A DNA stretch of 5,878 nt from Acholeplasmataceae bacterium (GTDB lineage Bacteria; Bacillota_I; Bacilli_A; Izemoplasmatales; Hujiaoplasmataceae): the NCBI GenBank assembly GCA_012515085.1, contig JAAYZB010000228.1, positions 1 to 5,878 of the forward strand. The letters run 5' to 3'. The notes below the pieces were generated by a model. That model had not been told where the DNA came from. It did no database searches and saw only the letters and a list, made by a program, of their open reading frames with translations. The translations under genes and the position numbers were made by a program. The first letter of the stretch is position 1, and every line of letters starts with the position of its first letter. Below, one piece after another: positions 1 through 5,878 of the stretch.

Positions 1-359
1 CCGGCCACGTCCGCATAACCTTGATATTTGACAAATGCAGGATAATCTGCATGACCAGGTCTAGGAATGATCAGCGTCTCTGGATAATCGTTGGATCGTT
101 GATCGGTGTTGGGAATAACAACCGTCAGTGCCGCACCGGTCGTACGGTTGTTCTGATATCCGGACAAAAATTCAAAGTCGTCTTTTTCTTGTCTTGGGGA
201 TGATTCCGACCCAGGTTGTCTCCGTTTGAGGAGTTCTTGGCGAAGAAGTTTTTCATCAATGATCAGGCCGGAAGGTAATCCGTCGATAACGAGTCCAATC
301 ACCCTTCCGTGAGACTCACCAAAGAACGTCAGTTTTAGTTGGGTTCCGATGGTATTCAT
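1..359 (-). CDS. aroC: Chorismate synthase, N-terminal part (runs off the left edge)
   Basis: Chorismate synthase converts 5-enolpyruvylshikimate-3-phosphate to chorismate in the cytoplasm, using reduced FMN; it is the last step of the shikimate pathway. About 119 residues are present of a family length near 350-390. Visible motifs are FGESHG at residues 13-18 (H17 in the conserved active-site histidine position), IDGLPSG at 25-31, RRQPG at 46-50, TTGAALTVVIPN at 73-84, DQRSNDY at 86-92 and RPGHADYPA at 100-108. The stretch after that, KYQGYADVAG, fits the family form that continues as GGG-x-F-S rather than the RNxLERSSARET form. The ATG at 359-357 has a perfect AAGGAGG (375-369) nine bases upstream, and that site overlaps the aroB stop codon. 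It is the fourth gene of the tyrA-aroA-aroB-aroC operon, 15 nt behind aroB. The C-terminal two thirds lie outside the window. Confidence 0.96.
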   Translation of the reverse strand, partial: MNTIGTQLKLTFFGESHGRVIGLVIDGLPSGLIIDEKLLRQELLKRRQPGSESSPRQEKDDFEFLSGYQNNRTTGAALTVVIPNTDQRSNDYPETLIIPRPGHADYPAFVKYQGYADVA

Positions 360-374
360 TTTGACCATCCTCCT

Positions 375-1367
375 TTATTGGAAAGAATCAATCGATACCT
401 TGCGAATGAAGGCTTGACCAATCTGGGCAACATCGATCAAACGAATAAAACCTGTTTGATTTTTTTTGTCTTTGATGATCCAGTCAAGCAAATCCCGATT
501 CGCAACAGGATCTGAAGTAGGTAACTCATATTTTAGAAGTAGCGATTTCAGTTTTTCAGCAACCCCGATATTCGCAATTGCCCGAACCATTCCGATGGCA
601 ACCGCCTCGCCATGATTGTATTTTTCATAATGATAATAAGCTTCCAAGGCGTGACCGATGGTATGTCCAAAATTCAACATCATCCGAATACCTCGGTCGT
701 GTTCGTCGGCTTCCACAAACCGTTTTTTAATGGATACCGATTGAACGATTGCGTCTAAAAGAAAGGAACGAACATCCTGTTTTTGAAGTTGGTCAAACAA
801 AGCTCGATCCGCAATCATGCCATATTTGATCATTTCCGACATCCCATTGGCAAATTGACGAGGATCGAGAGTAGCTAGGACTTGAGGATCGATCAGCACA
901 AGATCGGGAGGATAAAACGAGCCGATGATATTTTTGGCAGACTCCAAGTTGATGGCGACTTTTCCACCCACACTGGAATCGATTTGAGCGAGAAGTGTCG
1001 TGGGGATTTGGATCAAACCAACCCCGCGCAAATACGTTGCCGCCACATATCCGGCCAAATCTCCGGTGACACCGCCACCCAAAGCGATGACCGTCACATC
1101 GCGAGTCATTCCGTTTGCGAGCAGAGTTTTCATGATTTGATGATAAGTTTCCAATGATTTGCTGGCCTCTCCTTGAGGAAAGGATATTTCCAAGTGATTT
1201 GGTAACGCCCGCTTTACCTTCTCGACGATCGTTATGGGGATGTGATCGTCGTGGATTATTACGACATGCTTCTCGTTGGGGATAACCTCATTCAGTCGGT
1301 CAAGCAGCCCGTTTTCGATATAGATCGGATAGTGTTTCAACTGGGATTGAACCGTGATTGTTTTCAT
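375..1367 (-). CDS. aroB: 3-dehydroquinate synthase
   Basis: AroB cyclises DAHP to 3-dehydroquinate, the second step of the shikimate pathway, using NAD+ and a divalent metal, usually zinc. The 330-residue protein is intact but shorter than the usual 350-365, with a compact C-terminus. The NAD-binding part shows GEASKS (66-71) and GGGVTGDLAGYVAATYLRG (97-115), followed by PTTLLAQIDSSVGGK (122-136). Likely metal ligands are E178 in GMSEMIKYG, H235 in NFGHTIGHALE and H252 in NHGEAVAIGM, all present. The usual C-terminal DKKN-x-x-G-x-IR is seen at 300-309. The ATG lies 2 nt after the aroA stop, and its GAGG site (1378-1375) sits inside the end of aroA with 7-nt spacing, so translation is probably coupled. 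An eight-base A run in the coding strand (467-460) encodes part of DKKNQ and does not break the frame. Identity is secure. Confidence 0.97.
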   Translation of the reverse strand: MKTITVQSQLKHYPIYIENGLLDRLNEVIPNEKHVVIIHDDHIPITIVEKVKRALPNHLEISFPQGEASKSLETYHQIMKTLLANGMTRDVTVIALGGGVTGDLAGYVAATYLRGVGLIQIPTTLLAQIDSSVGGKVAINLESAKNIIGSFYPPDLVLIDPQVLATLDPRQFANGMSEMIKYGMIADRALFDQLQKQDVRSFLLDAIVQSVSIKKRFVEADEHDRGIRMMLNFGHTIGHALEAYYHYEKYNHGEAVAIGMVRAIANIGVAEKLKSLLLKYELPTSDPVANRDLLDWIIKDKKNQTGFIRLIDVAQIGQAFIRKVSIDSFQ

Positions 1368-1369
1368 CT

Positions 1370-2635
1370 TCAGTCCTCGATCAATTCAATATCCGCGCCC
1401 AGATTCGCCATATCGGAAAAAAAATCAGGATAAGACTTCTTCACGACTTCCGCGTTATGGATTGTAATTTTTTTCGTGGATATGACACTGGCGGTGGCGA
1501 TAGCCATTACGATGCGGTGGTCGTTAAAAGATTCAAACTCGCCGCCTTCCAAACAAGTTTTCCCTTGAATGATCAACCCATCCTCCAACAAAGTGGTTTC
1601 AACCCCAAACGACTTCATGGTTTGATACATGGAATAGATGCGGTTTGATTCCTTATATTTTAAACGAAAAGCATTTTCGATTCGACTTTCACCTTTGGAC
1701 ACCGCTGCCAATATGGAAAGCACGGGAGCGATGTCGGGAGATTGGCTGACATCGAAATCGGTTCCTTCTGTCGGCGTTGTTTGGAAATGAAGTTGATTGT
1801 CTTTAACACTGTAAGCGCCCTTAGCCTTCTGGATGAAGTCTAAGATCCGCCGATCCGGCTGTAACGATTTTTCTGGAACCCCAAGACAGTCTATATCGCC
1901 ATTTAACAAGCCCATAACAGCAAAATTGGCTAGTTGAGTATAATCACCTTCAATGATGGTATTGAAAGGTTTATATTGTTGGTTTCCCGGAATCGTATAG
2001 CTGTTTCCTTCTTCTATAATGGTAACACCGGCCGTTTTCAGCATGTCGATGGTCATATCCACATAGCCGCGGGATTCAAAAGGGTCTTGGACGTTTAAAC
2101 GAGAAGGTTCTTTTAATAAAGGCAACGCAAACAACAAACCAGACACAAATTGACTGGACACATTCCCCGGGATGTCATATTCTCCCGGAACGATGCTTCC
2201 GGAAAGAATAAAGGATGTTTCACTTTTCTGAAACGGTAGATTCATTTTTTGAAACAACGTCTCATAAATACCCAGCGGACGTTGAAGAAGGCTTTTTTTG
2301 CCGGTATAGACAATTTTTTGGCGACTCAGTGACAACAACGGCATCACCAAGCGCAAAGTGGTTCCGGATTCATTGCATTCAATGAAGTTATCATCGTTGA
2401 ATGTGATCCGATTGATGCCGTTGATGATTAACTGATTTGGGTTTTTTATAAAACGAACGCCGATTTTTTCCATAGCGCCAATCGTCGCTAAAATATCGTC
2501 TGAGTAAGCAATATTGGAAAGGACGCTTTTTCCTTTCGCGAGGGAAGCGGCGATAATTGCCCGGTGTGCCTGGCTTTTGGAGGGCGGGATTCGAACGGAG
2601 CCTTTCAAAGGTTTTGGGTGGATGATAACCGTCAT
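1370..2635 (-). CDS. aroA: 3-phosphoshikimate 1-carboxyvinyltransferase (EPSP synthase)
   Basis: EPSP synthase transfers the enolpyruvyl group of PEP to shikimate-3-phosphate, step six of the shikimate pathway. The 421 residues match the family length (about 420-440). Substrate-binding and catalytic motifs appear in order: PPSKSQAHR (17-25), ESGTTLRL (89-96), SSQFVSG (160-166), EGDYTQ (229-234), SPDIAP (299-304, with D301 as the expected catalytic aspartate), KES (328-330), NDHR (371-374) and KKSYPDF (399-405). The PEP loop is not the enterobacterial NAGTAMRP but the ESGTTLR type. The glycine corresponding to Gly96 of E. coli is kept (G91), while the Pro101 position is leucine (L96). The ATG overlaps the tyrA stop by 4 nt (ATGA, 2635-2632). 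AGAGGTGA at 2647-2640, inside tyrA, is the ribosome-binding site. No broken frame is seen. Confidence 0.97.
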   Translation of the reverse strand: MTVIIHPKPLKGSVRIPPSKSQAHRAIIAASLAKGKSVLSNIAYSDDILATIGAMEKIGVRFIKNPNQLIINGINRITFNDDNFIECNESGTTLRLVMPLLSLSRQKIVYTGKKSLLQRPLGIYETLFQKMNLPFQKSETSFILSGSIVPGEYDIPGNVSSQFVSGLLFALPLLKEPSRLNVQDPFESRGYVDMTIDMLKTAGVTIIEEGNSYTIPGNQQYKPFNTIIEGDYTQLANFAVMGLLNGDIDCLGVPEKSLQPDRRILDFIQKAKGAYSVKDNQLHFQTTPTEGTDFDVSQSPDIAPVLSILAAVSKGESRIENAFRLKYKESNRIYSMYQTMKSFGVETTLLEDGLIIQGKTCLEGGEFESFNDHRIVMAIATASVISTKKITIHNAEVVKKSYPDFFSDMANLGADIELIED

Positions 2636-3477
2636 CTTGTCACCTCTTTTTCCATCTGCAAGCGAAGATACTTGGCTTTTTCCATCATGTCGACCAGTTT
2701 GACACGATCGTGATTTTTGATGGCTTTCCGGTATTTTTCCAGCGCGTTGACCAAGGTATCGATTTGATTGATCAAATTGGCTTTGTTGTCAAGAAACAAT
2801 TCTTGCCATAAAGGCGTGTTGATCAATGCAACCCGGGTCAAATCACGAAAAGAATCACCGACAAATTTCTTTAGCGGATACTTTTTGGGAGCGGCTTCCA
2901 TTAATGCCAAAGCAAGCACATGACACAACTGAGAAGTGAATGCGATGATTTCATCGTGTTCATCGGCCGAGAGATATGAAATCGTTTTGAACCCCATATC
3001 TAACGCCAATTGTTCTACCAGACTCAAATGATCTGATTGATTTTTGGGAGTGGGGACAATCACATAGTTTTGGTTGGTAAAGATCTGTTTATCCGCGAAT
3101 CGGACGCCGGTTTTTTCTTTTCCGGCGATCGGGTGAGTGAAAATTAGATCGAGGTCATCGCGAATCAAAGGAGACAAATCGGAAACCAAACGAGATTTGG
3201 TGCCAGAGATATCGATTAGGATGGTATTGGGGTGAAAATATTTCTGATTGCTTTTAATGAAAGGAGAAATGGCTTCGGGATAAAGGCAGAGATAAACGAT
3301 GTCTGCTTTTTCACCGAGACGAGCAACATCGGGACATACTTCATTGATCAAAAGGTGATCTAATCCATATTGACTGTTTTCCGGACTTCGGTCGTAAGCA
3401 AAAACCGTGTGTTTCTCTTTGAGAGCCATCGCGATGGACCCGCCCATCAACCCTAATCCGACAATGCCTATGTTCAT
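2632..3477 (-). CDS. tyrA: Prephenate dehydrogenase without ACT domain
   Basis: TyrA oxidatively decarboxylates prephenate to 4-hydroxyphenylpyruvate, the precursor of tyrosine. Counting from the chosen ATG, the protein has 281 residues. An N-terminal Rossmann fold carries GLGLMGGS (7-14), with D29 at the end of the second strand, which suggests NAD+ rather than NADP+. DISGTKS (89-95) and HPIAGKE (115-121) follow; H115 is the expected catalytic histidine. The helical C-terminal domain includes SADEHDEIIAFTSQLCH and FRDLTRVA. The chain stops where Bacillus-type TyrA would continue into an ACT regulatory domain. I prefer ATG 3477 over the in-frame GTG at 3486, because that GTG lies within the Shine-Dalgarno sequence AAGAGGTGAT and has no site of its own. 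It is the first gene of the leftward aromatic operon and overlaps aroA by 4 nt. An arogenate-specific enzyme cannot be excluded from sequence alone. Confidence 0.93.
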   Translation of the reverse strand: MNIGIVGLGLMGGSIAMALKEKHTVFAYDRSPENSQYGLDHLLINEVCPDVARLGEKADIVYLCLYPEAISPFIKSNQKYFHPNTILIDISGTKSRLVSDLSPLIRDDLDLIFTHPIAGKEKTGVRFADKQIFTNQNYVIVPTPKNQSDHLSLVEQLALDMGFKTISYLSADEHDEIIAFTSQLCHVLALALMEAAPKKYPLKKFVGDSFRDLTRVALINTPLWQELFLDNKANLINQIDTLVNALEKYRKAIKNHDRVKLVDMMEKAKYLRLQMEKEVTR

Positions 3478-3481
3478 GGAA

Positions 3482-3491
3482 ATCACCTCTT
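3482..3491 (-). promoter_or_regulatory. Ribosome-binding site that decides the tyrA start
   Basis: On the minus strand this reads AAGAGGTGAT, one base short of the full anti-16S complement, and ends 4 nt before ATG 3477. It contains the GTG (3486-3484) that a longest-ORF caller would take as the start. A start codon inside its own ribosome-binding site is implausible, so this supports the ATG. The aroA site (AGAGGTGA, 2647-2640) is nearly identical. Confidence 0.8.
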
Positions 3492-3503
3492 GTATTTTTC
3501 TGC

Positions 3504-3532
3504 ATGATTAATATATTCTATCATATCATCAA
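3504..3532 (-). promoter_or_regulatory. Candidate promoter for the tyrA-aroABC operon
   Basis: The only A/T-rich stretch upstream of tyrA lies here. The best spaced pair I can build on the minus strand is TTGATG (3532-3527), 17 nt, then AATCAT (3509-3504). Each hexamer matches the sigma-A consensus at 4 of 6 positions, and initiation would fall near 3497, giving a leader of about 20 nt. Other -10-like words overlap it (TATATT 3515-3510, TAGAAT 3520-3515, TATGAT 3525-3520) but lack a good -35 at 17 nt. A promoter is expected here; the exact position is uncertain. Confidence 0.35.
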
Positions 3533-3561
3533 GAGATAGGATAGAGTTTGCCGAATATTGA

Positions 3562-3585
3562 CGAGAAACCGTTTTCTCGAGAAAA
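3562..3585. repeat. Compound inverted repeat in the divergent intergenic region (possible operator)
   Basis: CGAGAAA (3562-3568) is the exact inverse complement of TTTCTCG (3573-3579), separated by CCGT. The second arm is also the left half of a perfect 14-bp palindrome, TTTTCTCGAGAAAA (3572-3585). The result is three copies of the same heptamer: two direct copies 16 nt apart and one inverted between them. The element lies almost equidistant (about 70-77 nt) from the inferred starts of the two divergent transcripts. No T-run follows it, so it does not look like a terminator. A dimeric regulator site is an inference; I cannot name the regulator. Confidence 0.5.
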
Positions 3586-3630
3586 GATTCGTTTCGGATT
3601 GGGGAATCTGTTCCTCGGAAAGCCGGATTA

Positions 3631-3639
3631 TGATATAAT
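3631..3639 (+). promoter_or_regulatory. Extended -10 promoter of the flavin reductase-folD-purB operon
   Basis: TGATATAAT is a perfect extended -10 (TGn followed by TATAAT at 3634-3639). The -35 position at 17-nt spacing, TTCCTC (3611-3616), is poor, as is common for extended -10 promoters. Transcription would begin near 3646, directly before the AAGGAG ribosome-binding site at 3647-3652, giving an untranslated leader of only about 16 nt. This leaves no room for a riboswitch or T-box on this transcript. Confidence 0.65.
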
Positions 3640-3661
3640 CAAACCGAAGGAGCGTGGTATC

Positions 3662-4177
3662 ATGATTCAAGAAATTAGTGTGTTTGACTATGCCGGGAAA
3701 GTCCTCGAGCAAATTGATAAAGGGATTTTCTTAACAACAAAATATCAAGATACCGTCAACACAATGACCATTGGCTGGGGCGGAGTGGTGGTGATTTGGG
3801 GCCGACCACTGTTTTTAGTGCTCGTCCGTGACTCAAGAGCCACTTACGAATTGATTGAAAAAAGCAACGAATTCACCGTCAGCATTCCCCTGAATAACCA
3901 ACTAGCCCGTGAACTGGCAATTTGTGGGACAAAATCACTTCGGGAAGTTGATAAATTCAAAGCCTGCGGCTTGACCGCTCGAGAGGGAAGAAAAATAGCC
4001 ACACCCATCATTGGGGAAGCGGGCTTGCATTACGAATGCAAAGTGATTTACAAACTCCCATTGGATCAAGCGGTCGTCCCTTTGGCTGTCAAAAATCGCT
4101 ATTATCATCACAACGCCAATCATACCGTCTATTATGGTGAAATTCAGGATCAATATATAGTAGAGGGCGGAGAATAG
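3662..4177 (+). CDS. Flavin reductase-like, FMN-binding split-barrel protein
   Basis: The 171-residue protein belongs to the flavin reductase-like domain family (FMN-binding split barrel), whose members bind FMN and often reduce it with NAD(P)H. Recognisable family stretches are GIFLTTK (21-27), NTMTIGWGG (33-41), WGRPLFLVLVR (46-56), SRATYELIEKSNEFTVSIP (58-76), CGTKS (88-92), DKFKACGLT (97-105) and GLHYECKV (121-128). The domain fills almost the whole chain; there is no signal peptide or membrane segment. ATG 3662 is chosen because AAGGAG (3647-3652) precedes it by 9 nt. The frame stays open back to a TTG at 3548, but that start would place the promoter and palindrome inside the gene, and the extra 38 residues match nothing I know of the family. 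It is first in the rightward operon, ending 2 nt before folD. Its substrate and redox partner cannot be read from the sequence. Confidence 0.87.
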   Translation: MIQEISVFDYAGKVLEQIDKGIFLTTKYQDTVNTMTIGWGGVVVIWGRPLFLVLVRDSRATYELIEKSNEFTVSIPLNNQLARELAICGTKSLREVDKFKACGLTAREGRKIATPIIGEAGLHYECKVIYKLPLDQAVVPLAVKNRYYHHNANHTVYYGEIQDQYIVEGGE

Positions 4178-4179
4178 TC

Positions 4180-5031
4180 ATGAGTGTGATATTGGATGGC
4201 AAACAATTAGCAACAGAGCGAAGAAACCAAGTCAAAGACAGAGTTGAGATATTGATAGAAAAATACCATGTGAGACCGCAATTGGTTGTCATCCTAATTG
4301 GACATGACATGGCTAGCGAAACTTATGTGTCTGGCAAGGAGAAAGCTTGTCGCAAGGCGGGAATTGAAAGTCGTGTGATTCGTTTAGAGGAATCCGTCTC
4401 GGAAAACAAGGTCATGGAATTGATCTCATCATTAAATCAAGACAAATCTGTCCATGGGATTTTGTTGCAATTGCCAATCCCAAAACAACTTGATCCCGAC
4501 AAACTCATGGCCGCCATTTCTCCAGAAAAAGATGTCGATGGATTTACTCCGACCAATGTTTGGCGGCTAGCGTCCGGACATCCAGAATTGGTCCCTTGCA
4601 CACCGCTCGGGATCATGCATATATTGGAAAAATATGAAATTGGCGTTGAAGGAAAACAATGTGTGATCATTGGCCGCAGTCAAATCGTCGGCAAACCAAT
4701 GGCTCAACTGTTGTTAAATGCGAATGGTACTGTGACTATTTGTCACAGCAAGACTCGCAATCTCCCAAGCGTTGCCAAAACCGCCGATATTCTGGTTGTG
4801 GCGATCGGAAAGCCCAAATTAGTGGATGACACGTATATCAAAGAAGGCGCTACCGTCATTGACGTTGGCATCTCCCGCACCGAAGGAAAATTGGTTGGAG
4901 ACGTCGATTTTGAAAAAGCGGTTCAAAAAGCCGGCTACATCACCCCCGTCCCTGGGGGTGTCGGGCCAATGACTATTGCTTGTTTGTTGGAGAATACGAT
5001 TTCCTGTTATCAGAAGCTAGTGGGTGAATAA
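4180..5031 (+). CDS. folD: Bifunctional methylenetetrahydrofolate dehydrogenase / methenyltetrahydrofolate cyclohydrolase
   Basis: FolD oxidises 5,10-methylene-THF to 5,10-methenyl-THF and hydrolyses it to 10-formyl-THF, the formyl donor for purine synthesis and for initiator tRNA. Its 283 residues are the normal length. The N-terminal catalytic domain has SETYVSGKEKAC (46-57) with the conserved Y49 and catalytic K53, GILLQLPIP (93-101) with Q97, and PEKDVDGF (115-122) with D120. The nucleotide-binding domain has CTPLGIM (140-146), the signature GRSQIVGKPM (165-174) and the C-terminal TPVPGGVGPMT (255-265). All key residues are present. The ATG is 2 nt after the preceding stop, with GGAG (4169-4172) 7 nt upstream and inside the flavin reductase gene. 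purB begins 2 nt after its stop, which fits shared expression of formyl-THF supply with purine synthesis. NADP+ use is usual for the family but not proven here. Confidence 0.97.
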   Translation: MSVILDGKQLATERRNQVKDRVEILIEKYHVRPQLVVILIGHDMASETYVSGKEKACRKAGIESRVIRLEESVSENKVMELISSLNQDKSVHGILLQLPIPKQLDPDKLMAAISPEKDVDGFTPTNVWRLASGHPELVPCTPLGIMHILEKYEIGVEGKQCVIIGRSQIVGKPMAQLLLNANGTVTICHSKTRNLPSVAKTADILVVAIGKPKLVDDTYIKEGATVIDVGISRTEGKLVGDVDFEKAVQKAGYITPVPGGVGPMTIACLLENTISCYQKLVGE

Positions 5032-5033
5032 CC

Positions 5034-5878
5034 ATGATTGACCGCTATTCCCGTAAAGAAATGCAAACGATTTGGAGCGAAGAAAATAAATATTCGGCAT
5101 TCATGAAAGTAGAATTGATGAATGCCGAAGTTTGGCAAGAGTTGGGGCTGATGACTCGCTCCGAACTGGATTTGATGAAACAAAACGCTCGATTTTCTTT
5201 GAATCGCATCAAAGAAATCGAAGCACAGACGAAGCACGATGTTATCGCCTTTACTCGAGCGGTATCGGAAACACTAGGAGCAGAGAAACGCTTCTTTCAT
5301 TATGGACTCACATCGACCGATGTTGTCGATACCGCTAACGGCTTGTTACTAAAAGAAGCCAATCTCTTGATTGCAAAAGACATCGATCATTTAATGGCGG
5401 TCTTGAAACAGAAAGCATTGGCTTACAAAGAGACACCATGTATTGGCAGAACCCATGGAATTCACGCGGAAGTCACTGTTTTTGGACTGAAATGGGCGCT
5501 TTGGTATGAAGAGATGGCGAGAAACCGGGAGCGGTTTGATCAAGCAAGGCGAGCGATCGAAGTTGGGAAACTGAGTGGTGCGGTCGGCAATTACGCCATG
5601 ACCGATCCGAAAGTCGAACCAGTTGTTTTAGAAAAACTGGGGCTCGGGTCTGTTCGAATCTCCACTCAAACATTACAGCGAGACCGCCACGCTTATTACG
5701 TCGCAACTTTGGCGTTGATCGGTGCCAGCCTGGAAAAAATCGCCACGGAAATTCGTCACTTGCAACGAACTGAAGTCGGTGAAGTGGAAGAGGCGTTTGG
5801 TTTGGGACAGAAAGGCTCTTCCGCAATGCCGCATAAACATAATCCGATATCCAGCGAAAACATCTGTGGACTAGCACG
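5034..5878 (+). CDS. purB: Adenylosuccinate lyase, N-terminal two thirds (runs off the right edge)
   Basis: PurB is a fumarase/aspartase-superfamily enzyme that releases fumarate from SAICAR and from adenylosuccinate in purine synthesis. It acts as a cytoplasmic homotetramer with shared active sites. There are 281 complete codons of an expected 430 or so. Motifs are TKHDV (66-70, H68), HYGLTSTDVVDTA (89-101), GRTHGIHAE (138-146, with H141 the expected general acid), TQTLQRDRHAYY (211-222) and the signature GSSAMPHKHNPI (261-272) with S262, K268 and then E275. H68, H89, H141, S262, K268 and E275 fall at the positions I recall for B. subtilis PurB. A histidine follows K268 where arginine is more common. 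The ATG is 2 nt after folD, with GGTGA (5023-5027) 6 nt upstream, overlapping the folD end. A perfect 12-bp inverted repeat lies within codons 20-32. Confidence 0.96.
   Translation, partial: MIDRYSRKEMQTIWSEENKYSAFMKVELMNAEVWQELGLMTRSELDLMKQNARFSLNRIKEIEAQTKHDVIAFTRAVSETLGAEKRFFHYGLTSTDVVDTANGLLLKEANLLIAKDIDHLMAVLKQKALAYKETPCIGRTHGIHAEVTVFGLKWALWYEEMARNRERFDQARRAIEVGKLSGAVGNYAMTDPKVEPVVLEKLGLGSVRISTQTLQRDRHAYYVATLALIGASLEKIATEIRHLQRTEVGEVEEAFGLGQKGSSAMPHKHNPISSENICGLA
5093..5129 (+). repeat. 12-bp perfect inverted repeat inside the start of purB
   Basis: TTCGGCATTCAT (5093-5104) is the exact inverse complement of ATGAATGCCGAA (5118-5129), with a 13-nt loop. It lies about 60 nt after the purB start and would form a stable hairpin in the purB mRNA. 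The next bases (GTTTGGCAAG) have no T-run, so it is not a canonical intrinsic terminator. The DNA encodes the stretch from Y20 to E32 (YSAFMKVELMNAE), so codon constraint may explain part of it. Confidence 0.7.

Noticed and set aside
21..203. 60-residue plus-strand open frame at the left edge
   Set aside because: It is antisense to aroC, whose FGESHG and RPGHAD motifs are unambiguous.
460..467. Eight-base homopolymer in aroB (and another at 1417-1424 in aroA) as a programmed frameshift or phase-variation site
   Set aside because: Both reading frames continue intact with conserved residues on either side; they encode DKKN and DFF in the normal frame, so no frameshift is needed.
3478..3661. 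T-box or other aromatic amino acid riboswitch leader upstream of tyrA
   Set aside because: Bacillota aromatic operons often have one, but no T-box-like AGGGTGGnACCGCG sequence is present on the minus strand, no terminator hairpin with a T-run is seen, and the likely leader is only about 20 nt.
3521..3712. 63-residue open frame on the minus strand across the intergenic region and the start of the flavin reductase gene
   Set aside because: It crosses the extended -10 promoter and the palindrome and overlaps a well-supported gene; there is no family resemblance.
4941..4960. CACCCCC/GGGGGTG inverted repeat near the end of folD
   Set aside because: It is a 7-bp repeat with a 6-nt loop created by the codons for the conserved TPVPGGVG motif; it has no T-run and protein constraint explains it.
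5473..5877. 134-residue open frame on the minus strand opposite purB
   Set aside because: It lies wholly antisense to the clear purB reading frame and the translation shows no recognisable family or own ribosome-binding site; it is a shadow.

Overview
The window looks like ordinary chromosome from a low-to-moderate G+C member of the Bacillota (Firmicutes-like). The support is strong AGGAGG/GAGGTG-type Shine-Dalgarno sequences, tightly packed co-directional genes, the standard code with TGG for Trp, and proteins resembling Bacillota families. In particular, the PurB active-site positions fall on Bacillus subtilis numbering. I cannot name a genus. I see no mobile element, CRISPR array, tRNA or rRNA.

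Left block, minus strand, about 1-3477: a compact aromatic amino acid operon transcribed leftwards in the order tyrA (prephenate dehydrogenase), aroA (EPSP synthase), aroB (3-dehydroquinate synthase), aroC (chorismate synthase, cut by the window edge). The genes overlap by 4 nt or are separated by 2 and 15 nt, so one message and translational coupling are likely. AroB makes 3-dehydroquinate, AroA makes EPSP, AroC makes chorismate, and TyrA takes prephenate towards tyrosine. DAHP synthase, dehydroquinase, shikimate dehydrogenase, shikimate kinase and chorismate mutase are not in the window.

Centre, 3478-3661: a 184-bp divergent intergenic region. It carries a good extended -10 promoter for the rightward operon, a weak promoter candidate for tyrA, and midway between them a compound inverted repeat (3562-3585) that could be a shared operator.

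Right block, plus strand, 3662-5878: a flavin reductase-like FMN-binding protein, folD (methylene-THF dehydrogenase/cyclohydrolase) and purB (adenylosuccinate lyase, cut by the window edge), each 2 nt from the next. FolD supplies 10-formyl-THF for purine synthesis and PurB acts twice in purine metabolism, so this is a one-carbon/purine operon. The flavin reductase-like member has no obvious link to it.

No exotic system was found. The items most worth a second look are the intergenic palindrome, a 12-bp perfect inverted repeat inside purB, the short TyrA without an ACT domain, and two start codons that a longest-ORF caller would place wrongly.
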